Translations under genes and position numbers: made by a program
From: Algoriphagus sp.
GTDB lineage: Bacteria > Bacteroidota > Bacteroidia > Cytophagales > Cyclobacteriaceae
Assembly (NCBI RefSeq): GCF_030694375.1
Contig: NZ_JAUXYL010000020.1
Location: 186,001 to 250,000 of the forward strand
Reading direction: 5' to 3'
Length of the DNA: 64,000 nt
The notes under the pieces: model-generated
Database searches by the model: none
What the model was told of the DNA's origin: nothing
What the model saw: only the letters and a program-made list of their open reading frames with translations
Shown: positions 58,115-64,000 of the stretch, in pieces
How the letters are laid out: each line of letters begins with the position of its first letter
How positions within the stretch are numbered: position 1 is the first letter of the stretch

Positions 58115-58301
58115 AATTTGAGATTTGAAGTTTGAAATTTAAGATTGTCTCGGCAGAACAGTTGGTTGGTAGTTCAGATGTGAGTTTGTTTCCTCGTTTC
58201 AGCAGAACATCAGGTGCATGATTTGTTGCCATTGGTAGGAAAGTAAAAAGTATGAATTTCGAATGATTAACGCCGAATGTTGAATATCGAATAATGAGGA
58301 T

Positions 58302-58333
58302 AAAAGGGGAGAAGGGAAACTTTCTCCTTTTTC
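58302..58333 (+). terminator. Candidate terminator after isocitrate dehydrogenase
   Basis: An A/G-rich arm (AAAAGGGGAGAA) and a TTCTCCTTTT arm pair with a small bulge around a short loop, and Ts follow. It lies about 190 bases after the stop, so termination is uncertain. The gap also contains AT-rich short repeated words (GAATTTCG, GAATGTTGAA, GAATATCGAA). Confidence 0.4.
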
Positions 58334-58343
58334 TTTCTCCTCA

Positions 58344-58380
58344 CTTGTACTTTGTACTTTGTACATGGTACTTTGTACTC
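58344..58380 (+). repeat. Short tandem repeats of TTTGTAC
   Basis: The heptamer TTTGTAC (or ACTTTGTAC) occurs four times in 37 bases, interrupted by an ATGG, directly in front of the glycosyltransferase start. The copy number is too low and spacing too tight for a CRISPR. A role in expression or slipped-strand variation is possible but unproven. Confidence 0.7.
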
Positions 58381-58382
58381 CG

Positions 58383-59672
58383 ATGCAAAAACGTGTTCTC
58401 ATCATCACCTATTATTGGCCTCCGAGTGGAGGATCTGGGGTACAGCGTTGGTTGAAATTTGCCAAATATCTTCCCGAAGCAGGATGGGAGCCTGTGATTT
58501 TTACTCCGGAAAATCCTGATTTTGATCTAAAAGATGAGAGTTTGCTTGGGGAAGTTCCTCAGCATCTTGAGGTGATGAAATTTCCGATTTGGGAACCCTA
58601 CCAGCTTTTCTCAAGAATAAAAGGCACTTCTAAAACTCATCCCGGAAGGCTTCTGGAGCAGAAGGAAAAGGGGGTTTTGGAAAAAATTGCCATTTGGATG
58701 CGAGCCAATCTGATTGTGCCTGACCCTAGGGTTTATTGGGTCAAACCCTCCGTTAAGTTTTTGACTGATTTGGTGAAAAGCGGTCAGTTTCAGGCAGTGA
58801 TCACGACAGGTCCTCCGCATAGTGTGCACCTGATAGGCCGGGAATTGAAGCGAAAAACAGGCATTTCGTGGGTTGCGGATTTTCGTGATCCCTGGTCGCA
58901 ATGGGAATTTTTGGATACGCTCCCCATGAGTTCGTTCGTTCGGAGAAAGCACGAGAAACTTGAGCAGAGCGTACTCAAAGAAGCCGATGCAGTGATGACG
59001 ATTTCTCCGACTTTTCAAAAAGACCTGGAAAAACTAGCTCATCGAAAAATCAAGTTGCTCACCAATGGTTACGACCCTTCGGATATCCCTATGGGTTTTT
59101 CTCCAAAGAAAAAAGAGCCGGGGAAGCTCCATTTGGTCTATTCCGGAATCATCGATTCGATCCGAAATCCGATTCCGGTGTTGGTAGCGATGAAAGCTGA
59201 ATTTTTTGAAAAGGAAGAGTCGGTAGCACTGACCTTTGTAGGGAAAGTCAGTGATGTGGTAATTAATTATGTACAGGAAGATGATTGGCTGAAAAGTCGG
59301 ATTCATTTTGCAGGATACGTCTCTCATCACGAGGTTTTTGGGTTTTATGCAAAGGCTGATGCTTTGGTTTTAATTCTCACCGACACCAAAAATGCCAAAG
59401 GAAATATTCCTGGAAAGCTGTTTGAATACCTTGCTACAGGGATACCGGTGTTGGCCTTAGGAGATCCCAATGGAGATTCTGCTCAGATTTTGACGGGTTC
59501 AGGAGCAGGTGAAGTGATTGCACATGTTGATTCAGCCGGAATCCGGAACAAACTTCAATCGCTCATGAATCCGGGATCTTTCGTGGTAAATCCCACAGGT
59601 TTGGTGAAGTATTCCAGACGCAGTTTGAGTATTCAACTAGGTGAAATTCTCGATGAAAATACCCTTTCTTGA
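58383..59672 (+). CDS. Glycosyltransferase (GT4-like, GT-B fold)
   Basis: A 429-residue cytoplasmic glycosyltransferase. The N-terminal acceptor-binding half opens VLIITYYWPPSGGSGVQRWL, and the C-terminal donor half has the Glu-containing GNIPGKLFEYLATGIPVLAL near 345. The start at MQKRVLI is chosen because it fits the family; earlier ATG and TTG codons lie inside the short repeats. It leads a unit with the DegT aminotransferase, whose start overlaps or nearly overlaps its end. The sugar is unknown, and surface glycan synthesis is likely. Confidence 0.88.
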   Translation: MQKRVLIITYYWPPSGGSGVQRWLKFAKYLPEAGWEPVIFTPENPDFDLKDESLLGEVPQHLEVMKFPIWEPYQLFSRIKGTSKTHPGRLLEQKEKGVLEKIAIWMRANLIVPDPRVYWVKPSVKFLTDLVKSGQFQAVITTGPPHSVHLIGRELKRKTGISWVADFRDPWSQWEFLDTLPMSSFVRRKHEKLEQSVLKEADAVMTISPTFQKDLEKLAHRKIKLLTNGYDPSDIPMGFSPKKKEPGKLHLVYSGIIDSIRNPIPVLVAMKAEFFEKEESVALTFVGKVSDVVINYVQEDDWLKSRIHFAGYVSHHEVFGFYAKADALVLILTDTKNAKGNIPGKLFEYLATGIPVLALGDPNGDSAQILTGSGAGEVIAHVDSAGIRNKLQSLMNPGSFVVNPTGLVKYSRRSLSIQLGEILDENTLS

Positions 59673-60741
59673 TCTGGGCAGGATGGAGGCAAGCCTCAAA
59701 CACCGTTTGAAGGAGCGGTTTTCCGATCTATTAGATGCCGGAATTTTTTCAGGAGGAAAGGAAGTGGAGGCATTGGAAAATTCAGTTTGCGACTTTTTAA
59801 AATCCAGCTTTTCGATTCCCTGTGCCAATGGAACAGACGCCTTGGAATTGGCACTTCGTGCTTTGGGAATTGGGCCTGGAGATGAAGTGATTGTCCCTGC
59901 CATGACGTGGGTTTCGACTGCCGAAGCGGTCGTGATGGTTGGTGCCAAACCTGTTTTCTGGGATACCGATGAAGAAGGTTTGTTGCGAAAAGACTGGGAA
60001 AAAGCCGTTGTTTCAAAGTCCAAAGCAGTGATCCCTGTTCACCTTTATGGTAAAATGGTGGAAATGGCTGATTTGACTGTAAAAGCCAAATCACTTGGAC
60101 TTTTCGTGATTGAAGATGCGGCACAGGCTTATGGATCTTTTCAAAATGGCAGAGCAGCAGGTACTTGGGGCGATGTGGGTTGTTTGAGCTTCTATCCTAC
60201 CAAAAATCTTGGGGCTTTGGGAGAAGCTGGAATGTGTCTGACTCAGGATGAATTTTTGGCAGAAAAGCTCCGACTTTTACTCAATCACGGTCAACCCTTG
60301 CGGGATCAACATGAATTGGTGGGAAGAAACAGTCGAATTGATACAATTCAAGCTGCTTTTTTGAATGTGATGCTGGAAGATTTTGAAGCAAATCAACAAA
60401 AACGAAAAACTATTGCAAAGCGATATTTAGACGCTTTTTCCGGGATTGAGGAACTGGGTTTGCCATCTGGAATTTTGGACTCGGATCACAATGCGCATCT
60501 TTTTGTCATCCAAACGGAAAAGCGAAATGAATTGAGGGATTTTTTGGTAAAAAAGGGTGTTGGAACGGCGATTCACTATCCTGTGATTTTGCCCGAGATG
60601 AAGCCATTTGCAATCGTCGGGGATTTTGAAAATGCCAGAAACCTCGCAAATATCGGATTGTCTTTGCCTTTGAATCCCTACTTAAGAAGTGTGGAGGTTG
60701 ATGTAATTATTGAGTGCATCTTAGCTTTTTTCAGGAAGTAG
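59653..60741 (+). CDS. DegT/DnrJ/EryC1/StrS-type aminotransferase
   Basis: A 362-residue PLP enzyme that puts an amino group on a keto sugar, usually a nucleotide-linked one. The N-terminal ANGTDALELALRALGIGPGD, the VIEDAAQAYG segment and the PLP lysine in SFYPTKNLGALGEAG are plain. It starts at MKIPFLDLG, whereas a GTG 12 bases upstream is possible. It overlaps the tail of the glycosyltransferase gene, so the two are coupled. With the FdtA-like isomerase 41 kb away it could complete an amino-sugar pathway, but this is inference. Confidence 0.92.
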   Translation: MKIPFLDLGRMEASLKHRLKERFSDLLDAGIFSGGKEVEALENSVCDFLKSSFSIPCANGTDALELALRALGIGPGDEVIVPAMTWVSTAEAVVMVGAKPVFWDTDEEGLLRKDWEKAVVSKSKAVIPVHLYGKMVEMADLTVKAKSLGLFVIEDAAQAYGSFQNGRAAGTWGDVGCLSFYPTKNLGALGEAGMCLTQDEFLAEKLRLLLNHGQPLRDQHELVGRNSRIDTIQAAFLNVMLEDFEANQQKRKTIAKRYLDAFSGIEELGLPSGILDSDHNAHLFVIQTEKRNELRDFLVKKGVGTAIHYPVILPEMKPFAIVGDFENARNLANIGLSLPLNPYLRSVEVDVIIECILAFFRK

Positions 60742-60786
60742 TGAATTCATTCTGTTTGATTTACAGACTTTTCCCTATTTTCCCTC

Positions 60787-61920
60787 ATGACTTTCACCCA
60801 AGAGCCGATTTTTATAGCGGCAACGCTCTGTATTTCTGTCTTTTTTGCCAATTGGATGACTCGGTTTCCTTGGGGAAAAACGATCGGAACTCCCATTCTG
60901 GTCATCTTGCTATGTGCGCTTTTCTCTAATCTCGGAATTATACCCAGTGCGATGGACGGAAGTCCGGTTTATGATGGGGTCTTCCTTTATTTGGCTCCTT
61001 TGGGGATTTTTATCGCCTTATTGGAAGTGGATCTGAAAAGCGTGAAAAAAGCAGGCCTGCCTCTTTTATCCATGTTTCTGTTGGGAGGTGTCGGAACTGT
61101 TGTGGGTGTATTAGTGGCTTGGTTTGTAGTCAATCCAGCCGTGGAAATTGGGGATTTGGCTCCAGCTGTGGCGGGAATGTTTACAGGAACTTATATCGGA
61201 GGGTCGATTAATTTCAATGCAGTTGCGCTTCATTACAAGGTCAACGAAGCCGGAAATCTGTTTGCTGCGACGACTGTCGTAGACAATCTGATCGGAACAC
61301 CCTGGATAATTGCCACATTGATTTTGCCCAAATATTTGCAGAAATGGTTTCCTCGAAAGAAACTGGCTTCAGCAGCTACGACTGTTAAAAACGACGGAAT
61401 TGAATCCATTTCGATCAGTTCCTTAGCTTCTATTTTAGCTCTGGGATTGCTGGGAATGACTGTCAGCAAAGTGTTGGTTTCTTACTTTCCGCAGGTTCCG
61501 GAGATTATTTTCCTGACGACCTTGGCATTGATTCTTGCGCAGTTTCCGGCAGTTCAGCAATTGTACGGAAAGCATACCCTTGGCTTTTTCTTTATTTTGA
61601 TCTTTCTGGCAGTGATTGGTACTTTGTGTGATTTCAGAGCTTTATCGGGAGTAGGAAGTTTGGCTGGGACACTGATTCTGTTTGTAGGTTTATTGGTCTT
61701 GATTCATGGGTTGGTGATATTCGGGGTTGGGGCACTGTTCAAAATGGACTGGGATGTGATAGCTGTAGCTTCACAGGCGAATGTGGGAGGAAACACGACT
61801 GCGATCGCAGCTGCTGAGAGTTTGAATCGTCCTGATTTGTTGATTCCCGGTGTGTTGGTGGGGAGTTTGGGAAATGCGCTTGGGACGTATGTGGGATTTG
61901 CGGTAGCGGGAATTTTGTAG
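60787..61920 (+). CDS. DUF819 membrane protein
   Basis: A 377-residue inner-membrane protein with about 10-11 spans of the DUF819 (YjcL) family. It is recognised by TYIGGSINFNAVALHY, VVDNLIGTPW and the late ASQANVGGNTTAIAAAESL. The role is unknown; some members look like symmetric secondary transporters, which fits the duplicated GGxxNxxA-type motifs in the two halves. It starts 45 bases after the aminotransferase gene, so it may share its transcript. Confidence 0.85.
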   Translation: MTFTQEPIFIAATLCISVFFANWMTRFPWGKTIGTPILVILLCALFSNLGIIPSAMDGSPVYDGVFLYLAPLGIFIALLEVDLKSVKKAGLPLLSMFLLGGVGTVVGVLVAWFVVNPAVEIGDLAPAVAGMFTGTYIGGSINFNAVALHYKVNEAGNLFAATTVVDNLIGTPWIIATLILPKYLQKWFPRKKLASAATTVKNDGIESISISSLASILALGLLGMTVSKVLVSYFPQVPEIIFLTTLALILAQFPAVQQLYGKHTLGFFFILIFLAVIGTLCDFRALSGVGSLAGTLILFVGLLVLIHGLVIFGVGALFKMDWDVIAVASQANVGGNTTAIAAAESLNRPDLLIPGVLVGSLGNALGTYVGFAVAGIL

Positions 61921-61977
61921 AGTAGCAAGTGCTAGATTTTAGTATCAAGAAGTGGAGACAAATGCCAAAAAGCTTCA

Positions 61978-62057
61978 ATGACCAATAATCAAACTCAATT
62001 TTCAATTTTTGAAGAACCCAATACCTTAATAATCCAATAACCAATAACCCAAATACC
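61978..62057 (+). repeat. AT-rich leader with repeated CCAATAA-type words
   Basis: The words CCAATAATC, CCAATAACC, CCAATAACCC and CAATACC recur between the DUF819 and symporter genes. Similar low-complexity leader text occurs upstream of the glycosyltransferase gene. No open frame or promoter is seen. Confidence 0.5.
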
Positions 62058-62915
62058 ATGGAAGCCAGTATTCTCACCCAACTCTTCTTGCCACTTGCCT
62101 TGGCAGTCATCATGTTTGGAATGGGGCTCAGTCTCCGGTTTGATGATTTCAAGCGGATTTTGATCTATCCCAAAGCAGTGGCAATTGGGCTGACCAATCA
62201 ACTCATTTTGTTGCCTTTGGTGGCTTTTGGCTTGATTAAGGTTTTTGGTTTGCAAACCGAACTCGCGGTCGGATTGATGATTTTGGCGGCTTGTCCCGGA
62301 GGAGCAACCTCCAATTTGATCACTCATTTGGCCAAAGGTGATTCCGCACTTTCGATCACCCTGACTGCGTTTTCTTCGCTGATTGCCGTTTTTACTATTC
62401 CCTTCATTGTTAATTTTGCCATTTTGTATTTTATCCCAAGTGGAGAGTCCCAGCCACTAAATGTATTCGGGACGGTCATTTCGGTTATATTCATTACCAT
62501 AATTCCTGTAGCGATCGGTATGATGGTGTTGAAAAAATCTCCTCAGCTGGCGCAAAAGTGGGATGCGCCATTTCGGAAAATCTCTGCAATTTTCTTCGTT
62601 ATAATTTTGCTTGCCGCGATTCTGAAAGAGCGGGAAAATCTCATTGAATATTTTGCGGAAGCCGGCCCTGTAGCGCTTACCCTGAACCTTGCCACCTTGG
62701 CCTTGGGATATTTCAGTGGAAAAACCCTAGGCTTGAGTAAAAAGCAAAGCACTACCATCGCCATCGAGTCTGGGATTCAAAACGGAACGCTGGGCATTAC
62801 CATTGCGGCTACACTTTTGGTGAACTCCACGATGACGATACCATCTGCGATTTATGGTTTGCTGATGTTTGGGACAGCAGGGATACTTATATTTTTGGGG
62901 AATAGAAAGGGTTAA
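62058..62915 (+). CDS. Bile acid:sodium symporter (BASS) family protein
   Basis: A 285-residue inner-membrane protein with about nine to ten spans and the family features MGLSLRFDDFKRI, the GLMILAACPGGATSNLIT crossover region and the late SGIQNGTLGITIAATLL. Bacterial members move organic acids or are uncharacterised, so 'bile acid' is only a family label. The start is the first ATG after the AT-rich leader. It is followed 34 bases on by a small exported-protein gene. Confidence 0.9.
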   Translation: MEASILTQLFLPLALAVIMFGMGLSLRFDDFKRILIYPKAVAIGLTNQLILLPLVAFGLIKVFGLQTELAVGLMILAACPGGATSNLITHLAKGDSALSITLTAFSSLIAVFTIPFIVNFAILYFIPSGESQPLNVFGTVISVIFITIIPVAIGMMVLKKSPQLAQKWDAPFRKISAIFFVIILLAAILKERENLIEYFAEAGPVALTLNLATLALGYFSGKTLGLSKKQSTTIAIESGIQNGTLGITIAATLLVNSTMTIPSAIYGLLMFGTAGILIFLGNRKG

Positions 62916-62949
62916 AATAAATCACCGGATCTAAATCACCTGGTTCCAA

Positions 62950-63546
62950 ATGAAAAAAATGTTTTATTCTATTATTCTATTTCTGATTTCATTTCAAGGG
63001 ATTTCTCAGACTTATTTCAACGAATTCGGTAAGCGGACCACCAAGGAAGACTTTGAGGAAAAGATCTTAAACGGCCCATATTTCGGAGTTCCGGGCGATG
63101 AAAAAGGCGTGATGAAATTGGTTCATCGGATGCCTGTTGGCTTGATTGATGCAAAAATCATTTATCAAAAATTGGGTTTGGAGGATGCTTACTCAGCAGG
63201 CAGACCGCTGATCGTGCTCTACTATCCCGGTAAGGATGAGTGTAATTCCACAGGACTCGGAAACACGCCAGAAAGTCTCAGGAAAAATGTGAAAGCAGTG
63301 GCTCGCTATTCCGAAAAGTATGATGCAGTCGCTCCTTTGTATTTTTACAAAAATCCTCATGGCTTGGAAAAATATCAAGGAATCCAACAATGGACAGCTG
63401 ATCCGGATGGGCTTTTTGAGAATCAGTTTTTTCCTTTTCATTATCCCTGTGGAAGCTTTGTGGTGATCAGTCCCAAAGGAAAATACCGGGCGATATTGGG
63501 GGAGTATCCGATTTCGCAAATCGATGTAGCACTAAAAAAACTTTGA
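62950..63546 (+). CDS. Exported protein of unknown function, possibly thioredoxin-like
   Basis: A 198-residue protein with a signal peptide (MKKMFYSIILFLISFQGISQ). The middle has PLIVLYYPGKDECNST, where a Cys follows a strand end, and a later FHYPCGSFVVISPKGKYRAI stretch. This gives a thioredoxin-like feel, but a CxxC pair is missing. The function is unknown. It lies after the symporter gene and one base ahead of the acetyltransferase gene, so these two are probably cotranscribed. Confidence 0.7.
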   Translation: MKKMFYSIILFLISFQGISQTYFNEFGKRTTKEDFEEKILNGPYFGVPGDEKGVMKLVHRMPVGLIDAKIIYQKLGLEDAYSAGRPLIVLYYPGKDECNSTGLGNTPESLRKNVKAVARYSEKYDAVAPLYFYKNPHGLEKYQGIQQWTADPDGLFENQFFPFHYPCGSFVVISPKGKYRAILGEYPISQIDVALKKL

Positions 63547-63547
63547 A

Positions 63548-64000
63548 ATGGAAACCAATTATCAAGAGCCTAAAATCAGATTGGCGACAGCAGCGGATTT
63601 GGGAGATTTATTGCATTTGGCCCGAACTTCATTTTTACAGGCCTTCACCGCTGGCAACAAACCCGAAAATGTACAAGCCTATCTCAATGAGGCATTTACG
63701 CTTGATCAATTCGAAATTGAACTAACCAACTCTGCATCCACATTTTTTGTAGCTGAACATGACGGTGATTTAATTGGATACACCAAGGTCAATCAGGTGC
63801 CTGCACAAACGGATGTACATGATCCGGAGAGTCTGGAAATCTCCAGACTTTACGTACTCGAAGATTTTTTGGGACTGGGATTAGGAAAAAGGCTTTTGGA
63901 AACAGCAATTGACTTTGCGAAGCAAAATCAAAAAAAATACCTCTGGCTGGGCGTATGGGAAAAGAATGCACGTGCGATCCGATTTTATGAAAAAAATGGC
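63548..64000 (+). CDS. GNAT N-acetyltransferase, C-terminally cut by the window edge
   Basis: The frame runs open through the right edge for 151 codons with no stop. The GNAT fold is clear: an N-terminal IRLATAADLGDLLHLAR, the strand with FFVAEHDGDLIGYTKV, motif A as ISRLYVLEDFLGLGLGKRLLE (the acetyl-CoA pyrophosphate loop) and the VWEKNARAIRFYEKNG of motif B. It acetylates an unknown amine. Its ATG is one base after the previous stop, so it is translated with that gene. Confidence 0.85.
   Translation, partial: METNYQEPKIRLATAADLGDLLHLARTSFLQAFTAGNKPENVQAYLNEAFTLDQFEIELTNSASTFFVAEHDGDLIGYTKVNQVPAQTDVHDPESLEISRLYVLEDFLGLGLGKRLLETAIDFAKQNQKKYLWLGVWEKNARAIRFYEKNG

Noticed and set aside
58344..58380. 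CRISPR array
   Set aside because: Units are seven bases, without spacers of regular length and without cas genes.

Overview
The window reads as an ordinary chromosomal stretch from a Bacteroidota bacterium, most likely order Cytophagales and family Cyclobacteriaceae (Algoriphagus-like). This placement is inferred from gene content; no rRNA or other phylogenetic marker was compared. Three type IX secretion (T9SS) genes are present (porU, porV, sprA). Shine-Dalgarno sequences are not evident, and several intergenic sites match the Bacteroidota promoter form TTTG-N19-TAnnTTTG. Many products belong to families concentrated in this phylum (DUF4837, DUF4292, DUF4494). No tRNA, rRNA, CRISPR array, prophage or intact insertion sequence was seen.

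Layout, left to right. Positions 1-10,000 hold the end of a PD40-repeat protein, lpxH with a propeller-like exported protein, ftsH and rsfS, birA, ahcY, a lipoprotein, a 2,4-dienoyl-CoA-reductase-like SDR and a PAS protein. Positions 10,000-18,000 hold an HD-domain protein, a DUF4494 protein, a multi-spanning patatin-like lipase, an Mpo1-like protein, an FAD oxidoreductase, an NhaC antiporter overlapping a 3'-5' exonuclease, and a YigZ protein. Positions 18,100-20,400 hold a small glycan cluster (FdtA-like isomerase, unassigned possible acyltransferase, GT2). Positions 20,400-27,500 hold a minus-strand operon in which every junction overlaps: MBL hydrolase, pssA, porU, porV, M16-like protein. 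Positions 27,500-32,800 hold an FAD oxidoreductase, a large outer-membrane protein and yicC.

Positions 32,795-33,577 form the only long gene-free stretch. It is packed with inverted repeats, and one of its repeats has a second copy near 7.9 kb. Positions 33,600-47,100 hold a minus-strand block running DUF4837 lipoprotein, maeB, ruvA, sprA, gcvH, vanZ-like and two tonB paralogues. Positions 47,200-56,500 hold two minus-strand units, each starting at a good promoter: tatA-gatA-mltD, and enoyl-CoA hydratase, flippase, TPR protein, DUF4292 lipoprotein and an EnvC-type M23 protein. The right end runs on the plus strand: isocitrate dehydrogenase, glycosyltransferase, DegT aminotransferase, a DUF819 membrane protein, a bile-acid/sodium symporter family protein, a small exported protein and a GNAT acetyltransferase cut by the window edge.

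The main themes are envelope biogenesis (LpxH, PssA, T9SS, TonB, EnvC/MltD, flippase), central metabolism (AhcY, MaeB, IDH, GcvH, BirA) and housekeeping (FtsH, RsfS, RuvA, GatA, YicC). I found no convincing new defence or mobile system. The most unusual points are a predicted three-part outer-membrane protein with a degenerate peptidase-like head, a PAS protein with a histidine-kinase dimerisation segment but no ATPase, a seven-span patatin protein, a run of M16 and M23 proteins lacking key active-site residues, and the repeat-rich gene-free segment.
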